Positions 33,911 through 42,809 of a stretch of 64,000 nt of DNA are shown one piece after another. The translations under genes were made by a program, and so were the position numbers. Position 1 is the first letter of the stretch. Every line of letters begins with the position of its first letter. Source of the stretch: an uncultured Christensenellaceae bacterium (GTDB lineage Bacteria > Bacillota > Clostridia > Christensenellales > CAG-314); the NCBI GenBank assembly GCA_910586905.1, contig CAJUIV010000002.1:1-64000 (forward strand). Reading direction: 5' to 3'. The notes beneath the pieces were generated by a model. The model had not been told where the DNA came from. It ran no database searches and saw nothing but the letters and a program-made list of their open reading frames with translations.

Positions 33911-35010
33911 ATAACTCCGTCTATCAATTCGTCGGTATAAACTCTGGAAAGACTGTCGTAAAGTTTGATATTGCTCAAACTCAATTCGAGTTTTTTTACA
34001 GTTTTTTCAAAATGATTAACCGCTTGAACTATTATATTGTAGAATTGCGTAAAAGACAACTCGCCACTTAAAAATTTTTCTACGCAGACGTCGTTAGCGG
34101 CGTTCATAACAGTGGCGCATAAAGGCGGATAATCAAAAATTTCGTATCCCAGCCGCGAACATGGAAATTTTTTAAAATCGCATTTCTCAAAACTCAGCGA
34201 AGATAATTTGACTAAATCCGGAGTATCGACGTACTTACGGCGCGCTCCGTCAAGTAAAGAAGCCTGAATAGGAATTCGCATATCCGGATTAGATAACTGA
34301 GCGACAATACTCCCGTCCGAGAACTCCACCATAGAGTGTACGACACTTTGACGATGCACCACGATTTCAATTTGTTCGACTTCGACTCCGAAGAGCCAAC
34401 GCGCCTCTATCACTTCCAGCGCTTTATTCATCATCGTAGCGCTGTCGACAGTTATCTTCTGCCCCATCTTCCAATTAGGATGCTTCAACGCGTCAACGGC
34501 TTTGACTTCGGAAAGTTTTGACGTTTCCGTTTCCCAAAACGGTCCGCCGCTAGCAGTTAGCAATAGTTTAGAGACGTCTTCAATTCTTCGATTTGATATA
34601 CACTGACTTATTGCATAATGCTCGCTATCGACAGGCAGCAATTTAGAACGGCTGTTTTTTAACTTATCGGCAATAAGCTTACCGGCGCACACCAACGCTT
34701 CCTTATTTGCAATCGCAACGTCTATTCCGTTATCTAAACAATACAATATGCTGTCGATAGCGCAAATTCCTTTTGTCGCTACAACCGCAATATCGCAATT
34801 CTTAACGGCTTCTTTTAAACAATCTTCACCGTCGACGCTTATAAGCGCACAGTACCTTGCACCGAATTGCGCAGCCTGTCGTTCAAGCTTCGCTTTATCG
34901 GAATACGCTACAAGGGATTCGACTTTTAAGTCCTTTAAATTTCCGCCGATTACGTCTAAAGTTTGAGTACCTATCGAACCGGTACTTCCCAAAACAGCAA
35001 CTCTTTTCAT
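33904..35010 (-). CDS. dxr: 1-deoxy-D-xylulose-5-phosphate reductoisomerase
   Basis: NADPH-dependent second enzyme of the MEP pathway. GSTGSIGTQTLDVI near residue 8 binds NADPH; LLPVDSEHYAISQC near 147 and the flexible-loop/catalytic stretch KMGQKITVDSATMMNKALEVIEA near 180 are present. 368 residues. Ends one base into rseP's reading direction start region and begins where cdsA ends. Confidence 0.96.
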   Translation of the reverse strand: MKRVAVLGSTGSIGTQTLDVIGGNLKDLKVESLVAYSDKAKLERQAAQFGARYCALISVDGEDCLKEAVKNCDIAVVATKGICAIDSILYCLDNGIDVAIANKEALVCAGKLIADKLKNSRSKLLPVDSEHYAISQCISNRRIEDVSKLLLTASGGPFWETETSKLSEVKAVDALKHPNWKMGQKITVDSATMMNKALEVIEARWLFGVEVEQIEIVVHRQSVVHSMVEFSDGSIVAQLSNPDMRIPIQASLLDGARRKYVDTPDLVKLSSLSFEKCDFKKFPCSRLGYEIFDYPPLCATVMNAANDVCVEKFLSGELSFTQFYNIIVQAVNHFEKTVKKLELSLSNIKLYDSLSRVYTDELIDGVIC

Positions 35011-36014
35011 CAGAATATAAACATAAATACAAACGAAACCATGACAGCGTTAAGCATGATGCCGTCAAAACGGTCCATGATGCCGCCGTGTTCGCCTAAA
35101 ATTCTGCTATAATCTTTTATTCCGCAATAACGCTTGATATGACTAGCCAATAAGTCGCCGATTTGAGTCGTAACGGAGCCCAAAACGCCGATTATAACAT
35201 ACGTTGCGACGATTTGCGCAACAGGCAAATTATATCCGGCAAAAGTCAAACCGAATTGCGGCGCAAAAATCTTAAAGAAGTCGAACAGAAAATAAACCAA
35301 TGCAGAGCCAATCATCCCGCCGAAAAGTCCGCCTACAGCGCCTTCGACGGTTTTTTTAGGACTGATTGCCGGGCATAATTTATGTTTACCGAACAAACTC
35401 CCCACAAAATACGCAAACACATCTGTAAACGTAGATACGGCAAAAACCAACGCCAAACCTATCGCGTTTAACGGCAAAAGATTGTTCACTCTGTTTTTGC
35501 TCAAAAACGACCAAATATCGTTTTCCAAATACTGAAATAAAGGATTATCCGCGGAAATACTGTGCGTTGACGCAGAACGGTTTAGATACAGCATCGTAGC
35601 CATAAGCAACCCCGGATACACCAACATAAACGCGACGAACAAAAGGCTGTCGGCTCTGTCTTTTACCAGCGAAGTAATCGCAGCGGCAATAAATACCAAA
35701 AGCGTAAAGAACAAAATGCCTATGTATCCGAATAAACTGTAAGCCGGACCCAGTCCTATGCCGTAAAGCCACAAAAGCCAACTAAAACAGTCGGGTATGC
35801 GCTCTGTCCCCAAGGCTCGGCGCATTTCTACAACCGCGAGAAGAATAAGAACGGATATTATAACAGAGTTTATGGCTCTGCCGCTTATAACGGTATTCGA
35901 CGAACCGTTTGCATAATTGGGAAAGTAAATATTTATCAAAACCATCCCAATTAACACTATAAATATTGCTGCGCCGACCCAAATACGGTTTATCAGCGTT
36001 TTTTTGTTCAGCAT
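35010..36014 (-). CDS. cdsA: Phosphatidate cytidylyltransferase
   Basis: Makes CDP-diacylglycerol from phosphatidate and CTP for phospholipid synthesis. A membrane protein with about eight hydrophobic segments. The C-terminal family signature appears as KDYSRILGEHGGIMDRFDG (near residues 300-318), and DVFAYFVGSLFGKHKLCPAISPKKTVEG near 210 is also typical. 334 residues, a little longer than Bacillus CdsA (269) because of extended N-terminal membrane segments. Confidence 0.94.
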   Translation of the reverse strand: MLNKKTLINRIWVGAAIFIVLIGMVLINIYFPNYANGSSNTVISGRAINSVIISVLILLAVVEMRRALGTERIPDCFSWLLWLYGIGLGPAYSLFGYIGILFFTLLVFIAAAITSLVKDRADSLLFVAFMLVYPGLLMATMLYLNRSASTHSISADNPLFQYLENDIWSFLSKNRVNNLLPLNAIGLALVFAVSTFTDVFAYFVGSLFGKHKLCPAISPKKTVEGAVGGLFGGMIGSALVYFLFDFFKIFAPQFGLTFAGYNLPVAQIVATYVIIGVLGSVTTQIGDLLASHIKRYCGIKDYSRILGEHGGIMDRFDGIMLNAVMVSFVFMFIF

Positions 36015-36688
36015 TAAATTCCTCCAAAATTACGAGTTCGGACAGAATAGTCGTTCACTATTTCGTTATACTCGCTCAAACTGAAATCAGGCCAAAGAGT
36101 ATCCGAAAAATACAATTCGGAATAAGCGCTTTGGAAAAGCAGAAAGTTCGACAATCGCTTTTGTCCGCCAGTTCTAATTATCAAATCGGGGTTTGGAATA
36201 AACGAATTATATAAATTAGAATAAATATTCTCAATAGTTACGTCTAATTTTTTTTCGTTTATCTTTTTTAAAGCTTCCGCGATGTCGCGCTGTCCGCCGT
36301 AATTTATGCATAAATTCACGCATATAGCATCATAATCTTTGGTTTTTTCTTCGATAGCGGTAATTTTTTCAACCAACGCCGCAGGCAGTCCTTCGCGTTC
36401 GCCTGATACAACCAAACGAATTTTATCACGGCAAAACTTTTCCAATCTGCTAAGATATTTGTCTGCCAAAGAGAACAAAGAATTAACTTCCGATTGAGGT
36501 CTTTTCCAATTTTCGGTCGAAAAAACGTATAAAGAAACGTATTTTACGCCTATTTCCAAAGATTTGTCTATAAATTGTTCGGCAACTTCCAATCCGCGTT
36601 TATGTCCGAAATTACGCGGCAATCCTTTACGTTTTGCCCAACGCCCGTTACCGTCCATTATCACTGCTATATGCTGAGGAATACTCAT
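36014..36688 (-). CDS. uppS: Undecaprenyl diphosphate synthase
   Basis: cis-Prenyltransferase that makes the C55 lipid carrier for cell-wall synthesis. MDGNGRWAKRKGLPRNFGHKRG near residue 11 contains the catalytic Asp; STENWKRP near 74 and the C-terminal RTGGQKRLSNFLLFQSAYSELYF match the family, with QK in place of the usual E/SQ. 224 residues, slightly short. It overlaps cdsA by one base. Confidence 0.95.
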   Translation of the reverse strand: MSIPQHIAVIMDGNGRWAKRKGLPRNFGHKRGLEVAEQFIDKSLEIGVKYVSLYVFSTENWKRPQSEVNSLFSLADKYLSRLEKFCRDKIRLVVSGEREGLPAALVEKITAIEEKTKDYDAICVNLCINYGGQRDIAEALKKINEKKLDVTIENIYSNLYNSFIPNPDLIIRTGGQKRLSNFLLFQSAYSELYFSDTLWPDFSLSEYNEIVNDYSVRTRNFGGI

Positions 36689-36895
36689 CTATACCCGAAA
36701 CAGATAACGGCAAACTATAAGCTCTATCCCGTCGCTTTTATTTCGAACTGCCGTTACTAACTCCTTGTCGAATTTGTTTTGCTTTCTATCTACATAATAA
36801 ACAAACTTGAAGTTTGTTATACCTTTTTCGCGCAATTTGCTTTCGGCAGCACAAACTTCAAGTCCAATCAAATCGTTAGTATTCATTACAATCAA
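36689..36895 (-). CDS. Small conserved-position protein between frr and uppS
   Basis: I cannot assign a function. The 68-residue product (65 if the ATG at 36886 is used instead of the TTG at 36895, which overlaps the frr stop as TTGA) has a DLIGLEVCAAESKLREKGI start that loosely recalls a PASTA-like repeat or small protease-inhibitor fold, then a beta-rich end. No good ribosome binding site precedes either start, suggesting translational coupling with frr. It is in frame with tight spacing to uppS, so it is probably a real gene. Confidence 0.65.
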   Translation of the reverse strand: MIVMNTNDLIGLEVCAAESKLREKGITNFKFVYYVDRKQNKFDKELVTAVRNKSDGIELIVCRYLFRV

Positions 36896-37467
36896 ACTGA
36901 CATAACGTCGTTTTCTTTTTCCTTAGCAAGTTTGTCTACCGTTTCGATCAATTTAGATAACGATTTATCGATTTCAGCTTCGTAATCGGAAATCAAGTCC
37001 TCCGAAACAGTTTTGGCGTTTTTCTCTTTTTTCAAACTTTCCATAGCGTCTCTGCGAGAATTACGCAACACTACTTTAGTATCTTCCGCAAGTTTTTTAA
37101 CTTGTTTAACCAACTCGCGGCGGCGTTCCTCCGTAAGAACGGGGAAAGTCAGTCTTATCACTGTACCGTCGTTTTGCGGAGTAATGCCTATATTAGCGGC
37201 TAAAATGGCCTTTTCAACGAGTTTTAAGGCGGATTTATCCCATAAAGTGATAACCAAACATCTAGGCTCGGGTATCGATATATTCCCCATTTGATTGATA
37301 GGCGTCAAAGCTCCGTAATAATCGACTTTTATTCCCTCTACTACTTTAGGATTCGCGCGGCCGGCACGCATAAGATTATACTCGTTTTTCATATACGTTA
37401 TTGCTTTATCGCAATCCATTTCGAAAGTTAAAAATAAATTTTCAATTTGTTCGTTAGCGTAGTTCAT
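36892..37467 (-). CDS. frr: Ribosome recycling factor
   Basis: Splits post-termination ribosomes together with EF-G. 191 residues; LMRAGRANPKVVEGIKVDYYGALTPINQ near 32 and RRRELVKQVKKLAEDTKVVLRNSRRDA near 125 are diagnostic. AGGAGT precedes the ATG. A good promoter lies upstream in addition to any read-through from pyrH. Confidence 0.97.
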   Translation of the reverse strand: MNYANEQIENLFLTFEMDCDKAITYMKNEYNLMRAGRANPKVVEGIKVDYYGALTPINQMGNISIPEPRCLVITLWDKSALKLVEKAILAANIGITPQNDGTVIRLTFPVLTEERRRELVKQVKKLAEDTKVVLRNSRRDAMESLKKEKNAKTVSEDLISDYEAEIDKSLSKLIETVDKLAKEKENDVMSV

Positions 37468-37495
37468 AAAACACTCCTAAATATTTGTTTATTGT

Positions 37496-37524
37496 ATTGT
37501 ACAACAATATCGAATAAAATTCAA
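37496..37524 (-). promoter_or_regulatory. frr promoter
   Basis: Minus-strand TTGAAT, 17 bases, TACAAT in the 60-base gap between pyrH and frr. Confidence 0.7.
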
Positions 37525-37527
37525 TAT

Positions 37528-38226
37528 TTATTTGATTATTGTGCCGATTTTTTCACCTTTTAAAACACGCAATATTCCGTTGGGTTCGTCTTTACCAAGA
37601 GCCACAACTTTCAGTCCGTACTCACGGCACATAGCCATTGCGGTCATATCCATAGCTTTTAAGTTATCCGAAATGATTTTATCGAACGTAATCTCGTCGT
37701 ATTTACGAGCATTAGGATTTAGTTTAGGGTCGCTATCGTATACTCCGTCGATATTTTTCAAATAAAATATTGCGTCCGCATGCGTTTCGCAAGCGCGCAG
37801 CGACAAAGCGGTATCGGTAGAAAAATACGGCGAACCCGTACCGCCGACGAAAACGACAATCTTTCCCTCGTTCAAATATTTTTCGACGTCGGGTAAATAA
37901 TAAGTTTCGACCGCCTTATCGATAGAAAGTGCGGAAACTACTCGGTTGTCAACGCCGCAATTAGTTAACGCCGCTCCAAGCGTCAAACCGTTCATAACGG
38001 TTGCCAGCATACCGATACTGTCGGCCGTCGAACGGTCCATACTCGCGTTAGTTCTTCCGCGCCAAAAATTTCCACCGCCTACTACTACGCCTACTTGTAC
38101 GCCCAAACCTACTATTTCTTTTAATTGTTTGGCAACGGTTTCAACGCTCGCCGAGTCTATTCCGATTCCGCCGTCAGACAGTGCCTCACCGCTGATTTTA
38201 ATTAAAATACGCCTATAATCTAACAT
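37528..38226 (-). CDS. pyrH: UMP kinase
   Basis: Phosphorylates UMP to UDP; amino acid kinase fold, hexameric. ILIKISGEALSD at the start, VVVGGGNFWRGR near 47, and DAIFYLKNIDGVYDSDPKLNPNARKYDEI near 147 are typical. 232 residues. A terminator lies just 15 bases before its ATG, so expression depends on read-through from rpsB-tsf. Confidence 0.97.
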   Translation of the reverse strand: MLDYRRILIKISGEALSDGGIGIDSASVETVAKQLKEIVGLGVQVGVVVGGGNFWRGRTNASMDRSTADSIGMLATVMNGLTLGAALTNCGVDNRVVSALSIDKAVETYYLPDVEKYLNEGKIVVFVGGTGSPYFSTDTALSLRACETHADAIFYLKNIDGVYDSDPKLNPNARKYDEITFDKIISDNLKAMDMTAMAMCREYGLKVVALGKDEPNGILRVLKGEKIGTIIK

Positions 38227-38240
38227 CGAATACCTCTTTT

Positions 38241-38275
38241 AGAAAAAAGGGAACAACAAAAGCCATTGTTCCCTT
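38241..38275 (-). terminator. Terminator/attenuator between tsf and pyrH
   Basis: AAGGGAACAA / TTGTTCCCTT, a perfect 10-bp stem, followed on the minus strand by TTTTCT. It begins 18 bases past the tsf stop and ends about 15 bases before the pyrH ATG. Confidence 0.8.
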
Positions 38276-38292
38276 GCAAATTTCAGATAAAA

Positions 38293-39225
38293 TTACTTGA
38301 TATTTTTCATTTGCTCGGCAATTTCGTCTACGAAATTGTCAACGCGCTTTTCAATGCCTTCACCCATTTCATAACGGACAAATCTCGTAACTTCGATTTT
38401 CGAACCTACGGTCTTTTCTACATCGGCAATAACTTGTTTGATAGACAACGCGCCGTCGCGCACGTATTCTTGTTCAAGCAGACATACTTCTTTGTAGTAT
38501 TTATGAATACGTCCCTCAACCATTTTTGCGATAACAGCTTCGGGCTTGCCTTCGTTTCTGGCTTGTACCGTCAAAATTTCTCTTTCAGAATCTAATTGAC
38601 TGGCATCAACGTCGGAAATATTGACGACTTGCGGTTTACTAGCCGCAATTTGCATACAAAGATTAAAAGCAAGTTCCTGCAAATCTTCTTGTTTAGCGTC
38701 GCTTTTAAGTTCCGCCAAAACGCCGATTTTTCCGCCCATATGAATGTAGCTGGCGATGATTCCGTTAGAACCGAGAGTAAACTTGGTAAATCTACGGAAA
38801 GAAATTTTTTCTCCTATAGCGGCAGTAGCTTCGGCAATAAGAACGTTAACAGTTTTGCTGCCGTCAAGATAATACTTCTCCGCCAATACTTCTTCTACGC
38901 TTTGCGCGTCAGAACTCAAAACATGATTTGCCAAATTGTCTACCAAAGCGATAAATTGGTCGCTTCTTGCAACAAAGTCCGTTTCACAGTTGATTTCCAA
39001 CGCGACGGCGGATTTTTTGTCTTTAGACACAACGCATTTAACAAGTCCTTCCGCTGCAACGCGGCTGGCTTTTTTAGCTGCCGACGCCATACCTTTTTCA
39101 CGAAGATATTTTACCGCTTCGTCAAAATTACCGTCGGTTTCAACAAGAGCCTTTTTGCAGTCCATCATACCTACGCCGGTTTGTTCGCGCAGTTTCATTA
39201 CGTCTTGGTTAGTAAAATTAGCCAT
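38293..39225 (-). CDS. tsf: Elongation factor Ts
   Basis: Nucleotide exchange factor for EF-Tu. The N-terminal UBA-like module contains VMKLREQTGVGMMDCKKALVE, then EINCETDFVARSD near 76. 310 residues from the ATG at 39225, which has AGGAGG seven bases upstream; the reading frame is open further upstream but that part lies in rpsB. It overlaps the rpsB end by 8 bases. Confidence 0.97.
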   Translation of the reverse strand: MANFTNQDVMKLREQTGVGMMDCKKALVETDGNFDEAVKYLREKGMASAAKKASRVAAEGLVKCVVSKDKKSAVALEINCETDFVARSDQFIALVDNLANHVLSSDAQSVEEVLAEKYYLDGSKTVNVLIAEATAAIGEKISFRRFTKFTLGSNGIIASYIHMGGKIGVLAELKSDAKQEDLQELAFNLCMQIAASKPQVVNISDVDASQLDSEREILTVQARNEGKPEAVIAKMVEGRIHKYYKEVCLLEQEYVRDGALSIKQVIADVEKTVGSKIEVTRFVRYEMGEGIEKRVDNFVDEIAEQMKNIK

Positions 39226-39973
39226 TATTTTCCTCCTGCGATTCGTTTTGTACTTCTTCCTTTTCATCGTCTTCGGGAGCGGTCATAACTACGCCTTCTT
39301 TCGCTTCGATAACGGCGCCGGCAATAATAGAAGCAATAACTTTTATCGCTCCTATTGCATCGTCGTTAGCGGGAACTACAATATCAACTTGGTCCGGATC
39401 GCAGTTAGTGTCGACGATAGCGACGATAGGAATATTCAAAGAATGCGCTTCCGCAACCGCTATAGATTCTTTTTTCGGGTCGACGATAAAAATACATCCG
39501 GGCATACCTTTCATATCTTTTATACCGCCGAGATTCGCTTCCAACTTATCACGTTCTTCCAAAAGTTTAGAAACTTCTTTCTTTGGCAGAACGTCGAGTT
39601 CGCCGAGTTTTTCCATTTGATTGATGTGATTCAATCTCTCTATACGCGATTTGATGGTTTTGTAGTTTGTCAAAGTACCGCCAAGCCAACGGTTATTTAC
39701 GTAATACATACCGCAACGCTCCGCTTCGCTTTTTATAGCGTCTTGGGCTTGCTTTTTCGTTCCTACAAACAAAACGGGTTTTCCTTCTTTAGCGATATCT
39801 CTTACGAAATTGTAAGCCACTTCCGCTTGCGCGACCGTTTGTTGGAGGTCGATAATATGTATACCGTTACGTTCCGCGTAGATATACTGTTTCATTTTGG
39901 GGTTCCATCTTCTGGTTTGGTGTCCGAAATGAACGCCGCTTTCCAAAAGCTGTTTCATAGATACAACTGCCAT
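39218..39973 (-). CDS. rpsB: 30S ribosomal protein S2
   Basis: Small-subunit ribosomal protein. MKQLLESGVHFGHQTRRWNPKMK at the N-terminus and PGCIFIVDPKKESIAVAEAHSLNIPIVAIVDTNCDPD in the centre are unmistakable. The C-terminus (about 230-251) is a glutamate-rich tail. 251 residues. The promoter at 40097-40125 drives it with a leader of about 115 bases. Confidence 0.98.
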   Translation of the reverse strand: MAVVSMKQLLESGVHFGHQTRRWNPKMKQYIYAERNGIHIIDLQQTVAQAEVAYNFVRDIAKEGKPVLFVGTKKQAQDAIKSEAERCGMYYVNNRWLGGTLTNYKTIKSRIERLNHINQMEKLGELDVLPKKEVSKLLEERDKLEANLGGIKDMKGMPGCIFIVDPKKESIAVAEAHSLNIPIVAIVDTNCDPDQVDIVVPANDDAIGAIKVIASIIAGAVIEAKEGVVMTAPEDDEKEEVQNESQEENNG

Positions 39974-40376
39974 TTTTCAAATCTCCTTATTTTTTATCGT
40001 TTTTAACCTCTTTGCGCCGTCTTCTCTACACGCAACCAAGCGGCAAAACTTGGCACAACGAATAAATCTTGCGCAAATGCGAATTAAACCTTATAGATTA
40101 TAGCACAACAAGCTATATTTTGCAACAAAATTATTCCCTATTTTCTAGCGGTAAACTCTGCAATTTTTAAGTTTATATAATTACTTTTAACAGTCGTTTT
40201 TATCGACAGTATTTTACCGTACATTCATGTTGATTTAAGATTGAATAAATATAATGCGTTTAAGGTAAAACGTAGCGTCAAATAAAATTTCGTTTTTTAT
40301 CCTTATCGTCAAAATTTGCGATAAAACCAATTCGGCGCGCGTTATAAAATATATCGACCGGTTCAAAGGAGCACTT
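39974..40376. other. Divergent intergenic region between rpsB and the HtrA-like gene
   Basis: Holds the rpsB promoter and a leader of about 115 bases with a CCAAG / CTTGG stem-loop near 40032-40050 (minus strand), possibly an S2 autoregulatory element. On the plus strand, the HtrA-like gene has GGAG before its ATG but no spaced -35/-10 pair that I trust. Confidence 0.5.
40097..40125 (-). promoter_or_regulatory. rpsB-tsf promoter
   Basis: Minus-strand TTGCAA, 17 bases, TATAAT. Transcription should start near 40090, leaving an untranslated leader of about 115 bases. Confidence 0.85.
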
Positions 40377-41693
40377 ATGAAAAAAAGAAACGGATTGTTA
40401 TTGGCGATACTTATTTCGTTAATAGCGCTGACGTTCACTGCTTGTAACGCAAAAAATACTAACGACGGTTTATCCGCATACGAAATAGCGGTAAAAAACG
40501 GATTCGAGGGCAGCGAAGTCGATTGGTTGGAATCGTTAAGATACACTAATACAATAAAAGAAACTCACAATAACTACAACGTAAACGTCAGCTCGGACAA
40601 AGACGTTTCCGTTGCCGCAAATATCGGACTAAAATCAGTAGTATCTATTTATTGTAAACACACCGTTGAGGAACGCGTTTACGTAGGCATGTATCCTTTC
40701 GGACAATATCAAACTCAGGAACGGCAAGTGCAATCCGCAGGTTCGGGAGTAATATACCGAATCGACGAAGACGGCTCGGCTTACGTAATAACTAACCATC
40801 ACGTCGTTTACGAAAATGACAGTACGGCTGAAAATCATATCAGCAACGATATCAGTATTTTTCTTTACGGTATGGAAGGTAGTAACTACGCGATTCCGGC
40901 AGTTTACGTAGGCGGCTCGCAAAATTACGATATAGCCGTGCTTAAAATCGAAAACAATACTATCTTAAAAAACTCGGTTAACAACAATACGATAAGCGCT
41001 GTTGATTTTGCCGATTCCAACGGAATAAAAGCCGGTCAAACATCAATCGCAATAGGCAATCCCGAAGCGGAAGGAATATCTGTAACATGCGGAATAGTAA
41101 GCGTTGAATCAGAATATATCACAATGCAAGCCGTGGACGAAAAAAATACGGTTACTTTACGCGTAATTCGCACGGACACTGCGGTAAACAGCGGAAATTC
41201 GGGAGGAGGTCTTTTCAACGACCAAGGCAAGCTGATCGGAATAGTCAATGCCAAAATAAGCGATTCGTCGGTAGAGAATATCGCTTACGCCATACCCGCA
41301 AACGTAGCTAAAGCAATAGCTGACAACATAATCTATAACAATAGAATATATAACAGCAGTACGGTAATGAGAGTTATGCTCGGATTAACCATTCAAACGG
41401 GAGAATTACGTACCGAACTGGATTCGGACGGTTTTCTTGTAAAAACGGAAACTGCCGTAATATCCGATATAACTTCCGACAGCATAGTAAAAGATATATT
41501 GCAAATCGGCGACGTACTGCAAAGTGTAAAAATAGGAAATAACGATGCCGTAACCGTAACTCGAAGCTATCAATTTATAGACGCCTTGTTGAATGCTCGC
41601 GTAGATGACGAAATAACAATCGTTTTCAGCCGAAACGGCACACAGCAAAACGCTACGTTCAAGATAACTCAAAACTGCATATCCGAATACTAA
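40377..41693 (+). CDS. HtrA-like trypsin-type serine protease, lipoprotein
   Basis: Exported S1C-type protease, the only clear gene on the plus strand. A lipoprotein signal ends at LTFTAC (Cys23). Residues 32-54 carry a short motif (GLSAYEIAVKNGFEGSEVDW) that I associate with Firmicutes surface proteins. The protease domain (about 80-315) has a complete triad: His142 in TNHHVV, Asp185 in YDIAVLKI and Ser275 in GNSGGG. A degenerate PDZ-like region follows (about 330-435; ILQIGDVLQSVKIG). It probably acts on the outer face of the membrane in protein quality control. AAAGGAGCA precedes the ATG and a terminator follows at once. 438 residues. Confidence 0.92.
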   Translation: MKKRNGLLLAILISLIALTFTACNAKNTNDGLSAYEIAVKNGFEGSEVDWLESLRYTNTIKETHNNYNVNVSSDKDVSVAANIGLKSVVSIYCKHTVEERVYVGMYPFGQYQTQERQVQSAGSGVIYRIDEDGSAYVITNHHVVYENDSTAENHISNDISIFLYGMEGSNYAIPAVYVGGSQNYDIAVLKIENNTILKNSVNNNTISAVDFADSNGIKAGQTSIAIGNPEAEGISVTCGIVSVESEYITMQAVDEKNTVTLRVIRTDTAVNSGNSGGGLFNDQGKLIGIVNAKISDSSVENIAYAIPANVAKAIADNIIYNNRIYNSSTVMRVMLGLTIQTGELRTELDSDGFLVKTETAVISDITSDSIVKDILQIGDVLQSVKIGNNDAVTVTRSYQFIDALLNARVDDEITIVFSRNGTQQNATFKITQNCISEY

Positions 41694-41700
41694 ACAATTT

Positions 41701-41728
41701 TGCGGCTTAAATTTCAAGCCGCATTTTT
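41701..41728 (+). terminator. Terminator after the HtrA-like gene
   Basis: TGCGGCTT / AAGCCGCA stem with a seven-base loop, followed by TTTTT on the plus strand, 8 bases past the stop. Confidence 0.85.
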
Positions 41729-42361
41729 AATCCGGAGCGATTATCTTAGTAATTGTAATTACGAGCATTATTATTAGAAAAAACAAGTATGCGCCAACGC
41801 TATCGCGCCGCGGTTCTCACAGCACGGCAAAAAACGATTAGCACAAGAGAAAACAGGTTTGTTTTAATTTGATTGCAGATTCGTTTTCCGTTTAAACATC
41901 TTACTTCAACGCCGCTTAACCACAATTTAAAACGTCTAATTCAGCTCTTGATTTAACGATTTATTAACAATAAAATTCTTCTTATTGATAAAGTTTAGTA
42001 CTTTATAATCGATACAATATGTACCGCTGAAAATAAAGGAATTATACGTATATAAGAAGCAATCAAAAACTTGATAAATAAGAATTTTTCAATATTCTGA
42101 AGCATGCCGGAAACCGTTAGAAAATCAAATAAGATAAAAAGTCTGAACTGCTAGGCTTCGACACGCGTTCTTATCAGAATTTAGAAAAAGGCAAATTTGT
42201 TACCTGTACAGTTACTTTTAGATTTTCACGATATCGTTTTCTAATTTAAATATCAAACGGTTGCTAACTAAAATTCGCAAAATCCTGAAATATTTTAATT
42301 ATATAACGTAGTCGGAAATACAATTTGCTCGTCAAGCCCAAACGGTAAAACAAATAATTAT
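41729..42361. other. Gene-free stretch between converging units
   Basis: AT-rich, no intact gene. Around 42140-42245 the plus strand has a short open frame (SYQNLEKGKFVTCTVTF) reminiscent of a helix-turn-helix tail, without start or context; it may be a decayed gene. Confidence 0.45.
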
Positions 42362-42390
42362 ACAGACGAAGACATAACGTCTTCGTCTGT
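42362..42390 (-). terminator. Terminator after the DUF1292 gene
   Basis: ACAGACGAAGAC / GTCTTCGTCTGT, a perfect 12-bp stem with a five-base loop, 16 bases past the stop; the following minus-strand sequence is T-rich (ATAATTATTTGTTTT) rather than a clean T-run. Confidence 0.65.
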
Positions 42391-42405
42391 ATGTAAAACA
42401 AGAAC

Positions 42406-42795
42406 TCAATTCTTATCGTTATGATGACAATCGCAGTCGTCGCAATCGCACTCGCCGTCCATAGCCGCAACTTCGGCTTCCAGCTTAGCGTAAAGCGTTT
42501 CGTACAAATCGTCGTCGATAGGCAAAAAGTTATAGTACACGTCGTCCGCTTCCTGCACTTCTTCCAATTCGAATATTTCAACGATAGGGTCTTCGTCGTC
42601 GGCTTGCTGTAAACAGGCGAATTCTTTTCCCTCGTGTTCAAGCGTCGCTATATGATAAAAAGGTATTTCGTTTCCTTCTTCGTCCTCTAGCATTACAACG
42701 TCTTCGTCGACTTCACAACCGCAGTCGCATTCATGCTCGTGATGATGTTCGTGTTCGCATCCGCAATCGCAGTTCTTTTTCTTTTCCTCAGTCAT
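42406..42795 (-). CDS. DUF1292 protein with Cys/His-rich tails
   Basis: Function unknown. The core (about residues 33-105) is an acidic DUF1292/YrzB-like domain (VVMLEDEEGNEIPFYHIATLEHEG and an ending like FEL/NFLPIDDD). Unlike short YrzB proteins, it has an N-terminal tail with two CDCGC motifs around EHEHHHEHE, and a C-terminal tail GECDCDDCDCHH. Such clusters could bind several zinc, nickel, copper or iron ions; this is inference. It follows ruvX, the conserved order in Firmicutes (ruvX-yrzB). AGGTTT precedes the ATG. 129 residues. Confidence 0.85.
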   Translation of the reverse strand: MTEEKKKNCDCGCEHEHHHEHECDCGCEVDEDVVMLEDEEGNEIPFYHIATLEHEGKEFACLQQADDEDPIVEIFELEEVQEADDVYYNFLPIDDDLYETLYAKLEAEVAAMDGECDCDDCDCHHNDKN

Positions 42796-42809
42796 AATAA
42801 ACCTCCATT

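Noticed and set aside
40300..40376. Sigma-A promoter for the HtrA-like gene
   Set aside because: TTGCGA and TATAAA are present but 21 bases apart, too far for a standard promoter; no better pair was seen.
41729..42361. Possible 6S RNA or other structured RNA in the 660-base gap
   Set aside because: No long closing stem, no GC-rich block and no terminator that fits; only a weak trace of a decayed helix-turn-helix frame.
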